Shown: positions 28,401 through 36,386, counted from the first letter of the stretch. The stretch: 64,000 nucleotides of DNA from an uncultured Aquimarina sp. (GCF_947492965.1 NZ_CANLOZ010000002.1:310001-374000); one strand, 5' to 3'. Numbers and translations: made by a program. Notes: generated by a model from the sequence alone, not told the origin.

Positions 28401-28492
28401 CCATGATAGAATGCTTTAGTTTTTCCTTGTTGCGCCTCGACAGTTACTGTGGCGACAACAAACATAATTACGAATGCAAGTTTTAATTTCAT
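25490..28492 (-). CDS. Large secreted protein with FN3, two GEVED domains and T9SS sorting domain
   Basis: A 1000-residue exported protein. It has a signal peptide (about 1-20) and a long N-terminal region (about 90-520) that reads like a beta-propeller or sialidase-type fold. An FN3 domain follows (about 525-610, D-T-Q-A-P-S-N-P-T-N-L-T-A-S), then two GEVED domains ending in Y-G-E-V-E-D-Y. The C-terminal type A sorting domain contains N-I-S-L-Y-P-N-P-A-S-S and G-M-Y-F-A-R-F. The sorting domain marks it for secretion through the outer membrane by T9SS. GEVED domains are found in adhesins and secreted enzymes; no catalytic motif is evident. Confidence 0.88.
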   Translation of the reverse strand: MKLKLAFVIMFVVATVTVEAQQGKTKAFYHGKVSSVEYVAPMQSRPQDLRPSDDSVKEAKDKRSLGNQIVAGKDPQSKNDYFVLNKHQQEQSVQRAPANLVFDSYTSGSNPTDPSLAVGPNHVFVVYNTGFMIFDKSGNQLLGQTAPNPAIFPSGGCCDLTVSYDNAADRWVLSFLGSGAQVAVSDGPNPLTAGWFVYNISGIQDYQKLSVWSDGYYITENTGGTNKLWALERDAMLAGDPGAQIIGFNLPGIVTSGFFSPQALNVTNGDLPAPGGATIVYLQDNAWSGVSVDHIKVWTADVNWNNPGSSTVSSPQEITTTPFISVFDGGSFSNLAQPGGGISIDALQATIMNQAQFRKFPTHNSAVFNFVVDTDASAGELAGIRWYEFRQSGDNQPWSLYQEGTYTAPDGRHAWNASLAMDGQGNIGMGYTSMSGPTTPTTVRVSSYFTGRLSSDPLGTMTSAEGLIANGNGNFTTSIRYGDYSKIDVDPSDDSSFWFINEYINNSRRGVVGRFEIEPGVPDTQAPSNPTNLTASNITSSGATLNWTASTDNVAVARYNISIDGTSIGTSTTTSFDVTGLSPLTSYNASVTAEDAAGNVSGAATATFTTNDSSGVTYCDSASTNVNDEFISRVELNTINNTSGAQFYSDFTGIATTLNEGQSYDITIVPTWTGTIYAEAYAVWIDYNNNGDFDDAGELVFSKAPSTDATNTGSFTVPTGTSLTAVRMRVSMKYNDIPTSCETFTYGEVEDYTINLAEGSGDTDPPTGYCDSNGRITSDEFISRVQIGSIDNATGAESGGYGDYTSLTTSLSGTNTITITPTWTGTIYNEAYAVWIDYNRDGDFNDAGELVFSKAPSTDTSNTGSFTVPASASSGATRMRVSMKYNDIPDPCESFTYGEVEDYVVILGSSREQLLTFTEEADSNISLYPNPASSQLNIEIVGGSFTQIEIFSSTGAVAKKINPNVDSLSIDVSQLASGMYFARFTSPNGFAITKRFVINK

Positions 28493-28670
28493 TTGTGTAA
28501 AATTTAAGTAGTTAATTACCCTAAAGTTAGCACAAAAGATATTGTTATTTTAACATTATTTTATCTTTTTTAAGTACCTAATGGTTAGACCATAAGGAGG
28601 TTGAGTAATAACCTTTTTTTTGCTTAACAAATTAATTTTGTAACCTTTTTTTAATTCGTTTTGTCCAATA

Positions 28671-28686
28671 ATTGTGAATTCACAAT
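28671..28686. promoter_or_regulatory. 16-bp perfect palindrome, candidate operator
   Basis: ATTGTGAATTCACAAT is self-complementary over its full length. It ends 32 nt before the ATG of the serine hydrolase that opens the sigma-factor operon, a position suited to a dimeric repressor. Confidence 0.4.
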
Positions 28687-28718
28687 CAAATAATTATTCA
28701 TATTCAAAATCAAAAAAA

Positions 28719-29831
28719 ATGAATCAATCAAAACGAACAATCAAAATATTATTAGTACTCTTTTTTGGATTCTATATGCATCTAAATTGGGCACAAAATG
28801 CAAAAGCATCTTTTAGGATTCCTGATGGTCGACGTATAAAAACTTCAATTTTAGATGCTCATATTCAGAAAGCTATAGATTCTATCAAACTTCCTGGGCT
28901 TTCTATTGCAATTGTAAATGACGGAAACATTGTATATCATAATGTTTTTGGAGTAAAAAGTTACAAAACGAATGAGCCAGTTACCAAACAAACTACTTTT
29001 GAAGGAGCTTCTCTTTCTAAACCATTATTCGCATATTTTATCATGAAAATGGTCGAAAAAGGAGAATTAGATTTGGATAAACCTATATATCCATATTTAA
29101 AACCTATTTTTCCAGAAGGAGTTATTGCAAAAGACTCTTTTGAAGCGTATAAAACATTGACCCCAAGGATTATATTGTCACATGGTACAGGGATTCCTAA
29201 TTGGGTAAAAGGAAAACCTATCTCCATTGCATTTAAACCAGGAACTGATTTCTCTTATTCAGGAGAAGCCTATCAACATTTAGGAGCTGCTTTTGGAACA
29301 AAATTAGGAATTGGATGGGGAACTGAATTAGATTCTTTAATTATAAAAGAAGCTTTAGCCCCAATAGGAATAAATAGAAGTCTTTATACTTGGAATACAA
29401 TCTATGATAAAGATGTGGCTTACGGACATATGAAAGGAAAAACCAATCCTGAAATTAATAGATATAAAAAGGTTGGACCAGGTTTTAGTCTACACTCTGA
29501 TGCAAAGGATTATGCCATGTTTCTAATAGAAATGATGAACCCTAAAAATATAAGTACGAAAACCAGAGATGAGATGCTCAAAGAGCATAATCATTTTAAG
29601 TTAAATAATAAAATTTTAAAGGAGACTGGACAAACCGGATGGGGACTAGGTTTTTCACAAAAGCCTACTCCCAATGGGCTTATGCATTTACATACTGGAA
29701 ATAATCAAGATTTTCAAGCATATGCTATGTTTATACCAAAACAAAATTATGGTTTCGTAATGTTTGGAAACTCGGATAATTTGTTTCCTTTATTAGAAAC
29801 GATCGAAAAGATATTAGGAGAACATTTTTAA
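28719..29831 (+). CDS. Serine hydrolase (class C beta-lactamase-like), sigma operon
   Basis: An exported S12-type hydrolase of 370 residues. A signal segment is at about 8-25, the nucleophile motif S-L-S-K at 98-101, a Y-S-G-E-A-Y second motif in the middle, and H-T-G-N near the end in place of K-T-G. The ATG at 28719 is preferred to an in-frame GTG at 28674. It is a paralogue of the enzyme at 47172-48266 (shared L-P-G-L-S-I-A-I-V-N and P-G-T-D-x-x-Y-S-G-E-A-Y). It lies 11 nt ahead of a membrane protein, an ECF sigma factor and a small membrane protein, which looks like one operon. Confidence 0.9.
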   Translation: MNQSKRTIKILLVLFFGFYMHLNWAQNAKASFRIPDGRRIKTSILDAHIQKAIDSIKLPGLSIAIVNDGNIVYHNVFGVKSYKTNEPVTKQTTFEGASLSKPLFAYFIMKMVEKGELDLDKPIYPYLKPIFPEGVIAKDSFEAYKTLTPRIILSHGTGIPNWVKGKPISIAFKPGTDFSYSGEAYQHLGAAFGTKLGIGWGTELDSLIIKEALAPIGINRSLYTWNTIYDKDVAYGHMKGKTNPEINRYKKVGPGFSLHSDAKDYAMFLIEMMNPKNISTKTRDEMLKEHNHFKLNNKILKETGQTGWGLGFSQKPTPNGLMHLHTGNNQDFQAYAMFIPKQNYGFVMFGNSDNLFPLLETIEKILGEHF

Positions 29832-29842
29832 ATTTAAAAATT

Positions 29843-30172
29843 ATGAAAGATTTAAATGAAGTATTTGTGTTTATTACAATGATAGTTGCCATTGTAGTAA
29901 TTGTATTTATAATCGCTAGATATACATATTTGGTCAAGAAAATACTTATTGAAAAAGGTGTCTACCAAGAACATAGAAATAATAAATTGAAGTATTTGGA
30001 TCTAGGATGTATTGTTTTTGGATTAGGAATTGGACTCCTGATTTCATCAGTTTTTACAACTTTTGGATTGTCCGAGGATGCTACAGATTTATTGGTATGG
30101 GGGACTATTCTTGTTTTTGGCGCTACAGGCTTAGTTGTCGCACATTTTATAAGAAAGCGACTTGAAGAATAG
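29843..30172 (+). CDS. Small membrane protein of a sigma-factor operon (DUF6249-like)
   Basis: A 109-residue protein with three membrane segments (about 7-27, 50-70 and 80-100), a basic loop after the first and a basic C terminus. The general form recalls small DUF6249 membrane proteins that precede ECF sigma genes in Bacteroidota, but this is an impression. Its stop overlaps the sigma-factor start by 11 nt. Confidence 0.65.
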   Translation: MKDLNEVFVFITMIVAIVVIVFIIARYTYLVKKILIEKGVYQEHRNNKLKYLDLGCIVFGLGIGLLISSVFTTFGLSEDATDLLVWGTILVFGATGLVVAHFIRKRLEE

Positions 30173-30734
30173 TCAAATACAAAGAGATTATAATCTTATC
30201 CGCAAGGTTATCGATGGTGATACATCCGCTTTTAGACAACTTATTTTTGCCTACAAAGATGTATCACTATCACTTGCTATATCAATTCTAAAAGATGCTG
30301 TAGTTGCAGAAGATGTTTTACAAGAGGTTTTTATAAAGGTATATGATAAGTTACATACCTTTAAATTTAAAGCATCTTTTGCAACCTGGTTATATAGGAT
30401 AGTAGTGAATACAAGCTACAATGAGTTGAAGAAAAGAAAAAATATGGTTAGTATTGATAATACGTCAGAAGTAGATTCAATGGTTCATCGTCAAAAAGAA
30501 TATTTAAAAGATGCTGATCAAAAAAAGTATATTAATATGACGTTGGAAAAATTAAAACCTGATGAAGCATTGGTACTAAGACTTTTTTATTTATGCGAAT
30601 ATAAAATAAAGGAGATAGAAGAGATTACGGGGTTTAGGAGTTCTAAAATAAAAGTAAACCTGCATAGGGGAAGAGATAATTTTGAATTCCATTTAAAGCA
30701 AATACTAGGAGACGATTTAAACAATTTGTTATGA
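30162..30734 (+). CDS. ECF-type RNA polymerase sigma factor
   Basis: A sigma-70 family factor with region 2 (about 20-95; A-E-D-V-L-Q-E-V-F-I-K-V-Y and A-S-F-A-T-W-L-Y-R-I-V-V-N) and region 4.2 (about 125-180; L-K-P-D-E-A-L-V-L-R-L-F-Y, then G-F-R-S-S-K-I-K-V-N-L-H-R-G-R). The start is a TTG inside the end of the preceding gene; no ATG lies before region 2. It overlaps the next gene by 4 nt, a sign of translational coupling to a likely regulator. Confidence 0.9.
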   Translation: MKNSQIQRDYNLIRKVIDGDTSAFRQLIFAYKDVSLSLAISILKDAVVAEDVLQEVFIKVYDKLHTFKFKASFATWLYRIVVNTSYNELKKRKNMVSIDNTSEVDSMVHRQKEYLKDADQKKYINMTLEKLKPDEALVLRLFYLCEYKIKEIEEITGFRSSKIKVNLHRGRDNFEFHLKQILGDDLNNLL

Positions 30735-31042
30735 AAGAAGAAAAATTTAAAGAATTAATCAGTAAAAGTACTATTGAAACTTCTGATGATTTTGTAAATA
30801 AAGTAATGCAGGGTATTCAATTACAAAAAGAAGTGAAAAAACAATCACTTTTTTGGTCTTTTCCAGTGATCATAATAGTTTGTAGTGCATTAATTTTAAC
30901 GATTTTAGGGATGCTGTTTTATACATTCAATACAGAGTATGCAATATTTAGTTCGATTCCTAAAACACCAATATTTTTAGTTATTATTGGGATTGGACTT
31001 TATTATATAAATCAATTAATAAGATTTCAACATTACAAATAG
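30731..31042 (+). CDS. Putative anti-sigma-like small membrane protein
   Basis: A 103-residue protein with a soluble N terminus (about 1-38, with T-S-D-D-F-V-N-K-V-M-Q-G-I) and two membrane segments (about 42-66 and 78-95). Placement 4 nt into the end of a sigma gene and this topology fit a short anti-sigma factor. There is no zinc-binding HxxxCxxC motif, so assignment is from context. Confidence 0.65.
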   Translation: MKEEKFKELISKSTIETSDDFVNKVMQGIQLQKEVKKQSLFWSFPVIIIVCSALILTILGMLFYTFNTEYAIFSSIPKTPIFLVIIGIGLYYINQLIRFQHYK

Positions 31043-31062
31043 AATGTTTGATCATAAAATAA

Positions 31063-31100
31063 AAAAGCCTTGCTAGTAATACTATGCAAGGCTTTTGTTA
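31063..31100. terminator. Bidirectional terminator
   Basis: An 11-bp perfect stem (31063-31073 with 31086-31096) between the sigma operon and the convergent alcohol dehydrogenase gene, with an A-run on the left and T residues on the right. Confidence 0.8.
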
Positions 31101-31114
31101 ATAAATTTGATATG

Positions 31115-32275
31115 TTAGTATGCCATTTCTACAATTTCGGCAGCAACTTCTGGCGTGATATCCTGATGCTCTCCTAGAGCAGTCATTCCATGATCCTTTA
31201 AATTCTTAGCTACTTTTTGTGAGAAACCGTCATAATCATCGGTATAGGCACTTAATTTGGTTTCGATTCCTAATGATTGAAAGAATTCCTCTGTTTTTTG
31301 AATAGCCTTTTTCGCTTTCTCTTCAGTAGTCCCTTCGGATATATTAAAGATTCGTTCAGCATATTGTGCAAGTTTTTCCTTTTTTTGATCAAACTTCTTA
31401 GTGTATGCACTTGGTAAAATTACAGCCAATGTGCGTGCATGATCTATTCCATAAAATGCAGTAAGCTCATGAGCAATCATATGAACACTCCAATCCGTTG
31501 GTACTCCTTTTTGTATATATCCGTTTAGAGCCATAGTGCAACACCACATAAAATTAGAAGCTGCTTTGTAGTTACTAGGATCTTTAATGATTTCAGGAGC
31601 AATTTCTATTAATGTTTGTAGAATTCCTTCAGAAAAACGATCCTGTAGTGGAGCATCAGCAGGGTACGTCATATATTGCTCCAAAACATGTGTGTATGCA
31701 TCTGCAACGCCATTTGCTAATTGTCTTTTGGGTATACTATGCACAACCGTTGGATCACAGATAGAGAATTGTGGAAATAATCCTGGTCCACCCATTACCA
31801 TTTTTTGATTTGTCTCTGATCTACTTACTACAGCACCGCTATTCATCTCGCTTCCTGTAGCTGGTAACGTAAGTACTGTCCCAAATGGTAATCCTTCGAA
31901 TGTACGAATTCTTTTAGCCAAGATATCCCAAGGATTATCACCTTTATATAATGCTGCAGAGGATAAAAACTTTGTTCCATCAATCACGGATCCACCACCA
32001 ACTGCCAGCATATAACCGATATCTTCGTTTTTAATTATTTCTAAGGCCTTTAATAAGGTTGTATACTCAGGATTTGCTTCGATACCAGAAAACTCAATAA
32101 CTTCATGATCTTTGAGCGCCTCTGTTACTTGTTCATAAATTCCATTTTTTTTAATGCTTCCTCCACCATATAATAGTAATATCTTTTTGTCTTTAGGTAC
32201 TTCGGTAGTTAATTTCTTAATTTCTCCTTTACCAAAAATTATTTTGGTAGGAACGTATAATTCAAAATTTCTCAT
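31115..32275 (-). CDS. YqhD-type iron/zinc-containing alcohol dehydrogenase
   Basis: A group III metal-dependent alcohol dehydrogenase that reduces aldehydes with NADPH. It has 386 residues, about the length of E. coli YqhD. G-G-G-S at 93-96 binds the cofactor phosphates. The metal ligands are Asp 192 and His 196 (N-G-V-A-D-A-Y-T-H), and His 265 and His 279 (W-S-V-H-M-I-A-H-E-L and Y-G-I-D-H-A). These match the YqhD ligand spacing. It is probably a detoxifying aldehyde reductase. It stands alone. Confidence 0.93.
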   Translation of the reverse strand: MRNFELYVPTKIIFGKGEIKKLTTEVPKDKKILLLYGGGSIKKNGIYEQVTEALKDHEVIEFSGIEANPEYTTLLKALEIIKNEDIGYMLAVGGGSVIDGTKFLSSAALYKGDNPWDILAKRIRTFEGLPFGTVLTLPATGSEMNSGAVVSRSETNQKMVMGGPGLFPQFSICDPTVVHSIPKRQLANGVADAYTHVLEQYMTYPADAPLQDRFSEGILQTLIEIAPEIIKDPSNYKAASNFMWCCTMALNGYIQKGVPTDWSVHMIAHELTAFYGIDHARTLAVILPSAYTKKFDQKKEKLAQYAERIFNISEGTTEEKAKKAIQKTEEFFQSLGIETKLSAYTDDYDGFSQKVAKNLKDHGMTALGEHQDITPEVAAEIVEMAY

Positions 32276-32462
32276 GTTTTTATTTTATTATGCTGATTAA
32301 TTATCGATTTCTATGTACTCTTACAAAGTTCGAAATAAATCTTCTTTAAATTATTGATCTATGGTAAGAAAAACTAAAAGAATGCGACAAATACTGTTAT
32401 AATTATGTAAATATTAAATAGTTTGTTAGTTGAACTAATTTAATAATTTTAGTTTTACCCCG

Positions 32463-33665
32463 ATGATAGCACCAGAAATACCAAAGAACGAAAAGTATAG
32501 ACAAATTGCCGTTGAGAAGTACGGATTACTAGATACATTATCAGAAGAAAATTTTGATAATATAACATCTATTATGGCATATGTTTGTGATGTTCCTATA
32601 TCTCTAATCACTCTTTTGGATAAAAAGCGTAATTTTCTAAAATCTCATTATGGAGTTCCGTTTAACGAGTCACCAAGAGAAATTTCTTTCTGTGGGCACG
32701 CAATTAACTCGGATGATCCTATAACGATCATAAAAGACTCTAGGGAAGACGAACGTTTTATTGGAAATCCATTGGTCACCGAACATAAAGCTATTTTTTA
32801 TGCTGGAGCGCCATTAATTGATGCTGATGGTTTTAAACTTGGCACTTTATGTGTGTACGACACAAAACCTAGAGAGTTAACTTCTGAGCAAAAAGAAGCT
32901 TTATTAGCTATGTCTAAACAGGTGGTTAATCTTTTTGAGCAACGTTATCAGAATTTAAAACTCAGGCAGCTTAGAGATAAACTAGAAAAAAGAAATGAAG
33001 ATTTAAAAAAGTTTGCTAGTGTAGTTTCTCATGATCTAAAATCTCCACTAGCAAATATTATTTCCCTTACAGAATTATTAGAAGATGATAATAAAGATAT
33101 ACTTAATGAAGAATCACTTCAGTATCTAGAATATCTGAGGACATCTTCATATTCTTTGAAAGATTATATCGATGGAATTTTAAACTTTTATAAAAGTGAT
33201 GATTTGGTTCAAAACAAAAAAGAAAACATCCATATAGATAATCTTTTAGAAGAATTAAAACAAATTACTGATTCTGAGCATAAAGCTACTTTTCATATAA
33301 GTGGAAATACGAACGAGTTACTGGTAAATAAATCTGCGTTAATGCAAGTATTGGTTAATTTGATCACTAATGGGATTAAATATAATTCAAAATCTGAAAT
33401 AGTAATTGATATAAGCATCGAAGAAACCAGTGACCAATATGAATTTTCTGTAACAGATAATGGGAATGGAATACCACAAGATTATTTAGAGAAAATTTTC
33501 GACCTATTTACTGTAGTAGGAGTGGAGGATCGAGATGGAAATGTAGGTACTGGAATTGGATTAGCGACCGTAAAAAAAATCGTTCAGAATCTTGGCGGAA
33601 ACATTGCTGTAAGTTCTACCGAAAAACAAGGAAGTACTTTTACTTTTACTATTCCTAAAAATTAA
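32463..33665 (+). CDS. GAF-domain sensor histidine kinase
   Basis: A soluble kinase with N-terminal GAF domain (about 25-160, with P-R-E-I-S-F-C-G-H-A-I and G-A-P-L-I-D-A-D-G-F-K-L-G-T-L-C), a short coiled coil, HisKA with His 190 in V-V-S-H-D-L-K-S-P-L, and HATPase_c with N, G1 and G2 boxes (N-L-I-T-N-G-I-K-Y, D-N-G-N-G-I-P, G-T-G-I-G-L-A). The GAF form with C-G-H-A-I is frequent in cytoplasmic or phytochrome-like sensors. No response regulator is adjacent, so the partner is elsewhere. Confidence 0.9.
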   Translation: MIAPEIPKNEKYRQIAVEKYGLLDTLSEENFDNITSIMAYVCDVPISLITLLDKKRNFLKSHYGVPFNESPREISFCGHAINSDDPITIIKDSREDERFIGNPLVTEHKAIFYAGAPLIDADGFKLGTLCVYDTKPRELTSEQKEALLAMSKQVVNLFEQRYQNLKLRQLRDKLEKRNEDLKKFASVVSHDLKSPLANIISLTELLEDDNKDILNEESLQYLEYLRTSSYSLKDYIDGILNFYKSDDLVQNKKENIHIDNLLEELKQITDSEHKATFHISGNTNELLVNKSALMQVLVNLITNGIKYNSKSEIVIDISIEETSDQYEFSVTDNGNGIPQDYLEKIFDLFTVVGVEDRDGNVGTGIGLATVKKIVQNLGGNIAVSSTEKQGSTFTFTIPKN

Positions 33666-33860
33666 AAAATACTTTATTCTTCAATAGACTAGATGATCTT
33701 CTTTTAGAACAGCTAACAATCATATACCGATAAGATACTTACTGAATAGAATAGCGGTTCCACAGAAGAAGGGTGTTATTTCATTGAGAATATTGAATTC
33801 GTTTTAAACTTATTTGATTTTCATCCGTCATTTAATGTGTAGTTTCTAAAGTTATCCACT

Positions 33861-34181
33861 ATGAAAAAGTACATATTAAAATCAATACACCCATTAACTA
33901 TAATAGCTTCTTTCACTTTTGTGTTGTTTTTCTTAGCGATAAGCAACAATAAAACCATTGGTTATTTAGAATTTTCAGTAGTGCAGTTTGATAAAATTAT
34001 GTCTACCAAATCGTTAGGCAATAACATTTCTTTAGGAAGCTGGACTAATAGAATTAAAGAGCTGTTTATTATTAATGATATGAGATCCATAGATAATGTC
34101 TATATGTTATTAGGGATGAGCTTACTATTAATACTAATACTGGTGTGGATATCTATATTTCCAACAGTCGAAAAATTTTAA
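33861..34181 (+). CDS. Hypothetical two-span membrane protein
   Basis: A 106-residue product with membrane segments at about 10-30 and 80-100 and a 48-residue loop between them. I do not recognise the family. It ends 20 nt before the next gene, with which it may be cotranscribed. Confidence 0.6.
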   Translation: MKKYILKSIHPLTIIASFTFVLFFLAISNNKTIGYLEFSVVQFDKIMSTKSLGNNISLGSWTNRIKELFIINDMRSIDNVYMLLGMSLLLILILVWISIFPTVEKF

Positions 34182-34201
34182 TCGTTAAAGCTTATTACGC
34201 C

Positions 34202-34990
34202 ATGATAAAAAGAATCCTTATTCTTATCTTCTTTGTTATACATATGAATAGTATGTATGCTAATATTTTGAATAATATACATTATGCAGACACCACTGTT
34301 GTTAATAAAGAGACTGAAACATATACTGTGTACAGAGGTGAAAAGAATTTATACATCTCCATTAAAACTTTTGATCATAAAATAGCTAGGTCAATTCTAC
34401 GCAGAGGAATTCATATATATTTTGATAATAAGGGAAAAAAGAAAAAAAATGTATCTATCACTTACCCTGTAATAAAAGAAAATAAACCGCCATTAAGAAA
34501 GAGTGAAGACTTTAACCATGAACGAGAAGAGATTCCTGATCCTGATGTTTTATTTGATCAAATATCTCATATGATAGATAAAGATCTTCCACAGAATGCT
34601 ATATATAGTTTTTACGACTACAAAAAAGAATTCAATATTCTCTTGAATAATGAAAAAATAACTATTGATATTTCTGTAAATAAAGAAGAAAATAGTTTTA
34701 ATTATGAAGTAGAAATTCCTAAGAAGCTAATTCATGAAGAATCAGACAAGAATTTAGATAAGCTGATGATTGGAATAGAAACAGTAAAAAATAAAAGGAA
34801 TAGAAATGATCAAGAAAGATCTTCCAGACAGTCTCAGAGAAATGTTCAAAGAAGAGGAGGGAATGGTGGTGGAGCGCTTGGAGGAAGACAAGGAAATGGT
34901 AGATCAAATAATAGAAATCAATCTCCAAGAACAGACGGTAATAATATTTCATCAGAAAATGGAATTGAAATATGGTTTAAGGCACTATAG
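34202..34990 (+). CDS. Hypothetical exported protein with Arg/Gly/Asn-rich tail
   Basis: The ATG at 34202 starts a signal peptide (MIKRILILIFFVIHMNSMYA). A folded-looking region (about 25-205) follows, with Y-R-G-E-K-N-L-Y-I-S-I-K-T and G-I-H-I-Y-F-D-N-K-G-K-K-K. From about 210 to 245 the protein is disordered and rich in Arg, Gly, Asn and Gln (R-R-G-G-N-G-G-G), then closes with G-I-E-I-W-F-K-A-L. The closing segment echoes an N-terminal strand, suggesting a beta-sandwich interrupted by a low-complexity loop. No family recognised. Confidence 0.65.
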   Translation: MIKRILILIFFVIHMNSMYANILNNIHYADTTVVNKETETYTVYRGEKNLYISIKTFDHKIARSILRRGIHIYFDNKGKKKKNVSITYPVIKENKPPLRKSEDFNHEREEIPDPDVLFDQISHMIDKDLPQNAIYSFYDYKKEFNILLNNEKITIDISVNKEENSFNYEVEIPKKLIHEESDKNLDKLMIGIETVKNKRNRNDQERSSRQSQRNVQRRGGNGGGALGGRQGNGRSNNRNQSPRTDGNNISSENGIEIWFKAL

Positions 34991-35063
34991 TTAAAAAAAA
35001 TATAAAGTTTTAGTATTTGTTTTAAGAATGCAAATGTGAGTTTTTATTAGTTAGTTTTGTTAC

Positions 35064-35094
35064 AAGCTTCGTAAGTGATTACGAAGCTTTTTTG
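35064..35094 (+). terminator. Terminator after the Arg/Gly-rich protein gene
   Basis: An 11-bp perfect stem (35064-35074 with 35079-35089) with a 4-nt loop, followed by a T-run. Confidence 0.8.
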
Positions 35095-35115
35095 GTTAAT
35101 AATTATCTTCCTATT

Positions 35116-35149
35116 TGATCATTTACTCTGACGGAATGATCATTTACTC
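35116..35149 (+). repeat. 13-bp direct repeat pair, candidate operator
   Basis: TGATCATTTACTC occurs at 35116-35128 and again at 35137-35149, 21 bp apart start to start (two helical turns). It lies 55 nt before the DJ-1-like gene. Paired direct repeats at this spacing suit AraC or LytTR regulators, and an AraC-type gene lies just downstream at 36387. Confidence 0.55.
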
Positions 35150-35204
35150 ATTGTTTGAGCTATGTTTTCAATTATTTAGCGGCATGAACTTAAAAATATA
35201 GAAC

Positions 35205-36302
35205 ATGTCTAAGAAATTTAAAATTTTAAAATGGTCACTGGGAATTTTAGGAAGTTTGTTTATCGCGTTATTTCTTTTTGGTTGGTGGTTTATGAGTCTT
35301 ATACCGTCTTCTGAAGATAAAATCGATATTACATCTTCTACCATGTCTGATTTACCATATTTATCCAAGAATATTGTACCAAACCGAGGTAAAATTCTAG
35401 CGATTGTAACTAGTACTAATGTTATGGGTAGTACAGATAAAGATACAGGATACGAACTTACTGAATTAGCAAGAGCATATTACGTTTTTTTAGCCAATGG
35501 TTTTGAAGTGGATATTGCGAGTCCTCTTGGCGGAGAACCTCCCGTAGTTATTGATGATGAAGATATGGGAGCGTATGATTATGCTTTTTTAAATGATACT
35601 AATGCACAGAATAAAGTAAAAAACTCTCTTCCTGTGGATAAAATTGACCCTACGATGTATGAAGCTGTATTTTTTGCAGGAGGAAAGGGAGCAATGTATG
35701 ATTTTCCAGAAAATAAAAGTATTCAGAATATTATAAAAACTTTATATCAGTCTAATAAGGTTATTGGAGCAGTGTGTCATGGACCTGCAGCATTGGTAAA
35801 TGTTACTTTAGATTCTGGAAAATCATTGATAAATAATAAGAAAGTGTCTGGTTTTACAAATGATGAAGAATTGTTGTTGATATCAGATGCTAAAGAAATT
35901 TTTCCATTTCTTTTACAAGACAAATTACAAGAACAAGGAGCTACCTTTTCGGAAGGAGAGATGTATTTAGAAAATGTAAGCCATCATGAGAATTTAATTA
36001 CAGGACAAAACCCTTGGTCTACTTGGAAATTAGCTGAAACAATGATTGTACAAATGGGATACGTACCTAAATACAGAGAAATTACTGCCGAAGAAAACGC
36101 AGTAAAGATTTTGAAAACGTATCACACTCAAGGATCTGAAGAAGCCAAAGAATTGATTGATCAATTATATGATAATGATAAAAAGAATATTGAGAGAGTG
36201 TTAATCGCAAAACATGGTGTTATTGCGGCAATGCAGGGAAAATTAGGAGGTTTTTTTAGTCTTACAGGATTAACTTCTTATATCAAATCTAAAGAAAACT
36301 AA
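35205..36302 (+). CDS. Membrane-anchored DJ-1/PfpI (Hsp31-like) protein
   Basis: A single N-terminal membrane anchor (about 10-32) is followed by a DJ-1/PfpI domain. It has catalytic-type Glu 84 (T-G-Y-E-L-T-E-L), nucleophile Cys 191 with His 192 in G-A-V-C-H-G-P-A-A-L, and F-F-A-G-G-K-G-A-M-Y-D. The arrangement is that of the Hsp31/glyoxalase III group. About 75 residues follow the domain, beyond the usual end. The membrane anchor is unusual for DJ-1 proteins in general. It is followed by an AraC-type regulator. Confidence 0.9.
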   Translation: MSKKFKILKWSLGILGSLFIALFLFGWWFMSLIPSSEDKIDITSSTMSDLPYLSKNIVPNRGKILAIVTSTNVMGSTDKDTGYELTELARAYYVFLANGFEVDIASPLGGEPPVVIDDEDMGAYDYAFLNDTNAQNKVKNSLPVDKIDPTMYEAVFFAGGKGAMYDFPENKSIQNIIKTLYQSNKVIGAVCHGPAALVNVTLDSGKSLINNKKVSGFTNDEELLLISDAKEIFPFLLQDKLQEQGATFSEGEMYLENVSHHENLITGQNPWSTWKLAETMIVQMGYVPKYREITAEENAVKILKTYHTQGSEEAKELIDQLYDNDKKNIERVLIAKHGVIAAMQGKLGGFFSLTGLTSYIKSKEN

Positions 36303-36386
36303 TATTATAGTGATAAAAAGATCACTTTCGTGATATAGTATTTTCTAGGAAGTTTAATATAACCTAAATTTGAAAAAAGCGATTTA

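Noticed and set aside
28671-28686. CRP-type binding site
   Set aside because: The half sites TGTGA and TCACA are separated by 2 nt, not the 6 nt of CRP sites.
28674-28718. GTG-started extension of the serine hydrolase
   Set aside because: The extension is low-complexity, overlaps the palindrome and moves the signal peptide inward; the ATG at 28719 is better.
34806-34994. Short plus-strand frame in the Arg/Gly-rich region
   Set aside because: An alternate reading frame of the low-complexity segment of the 34202-34990 gene.
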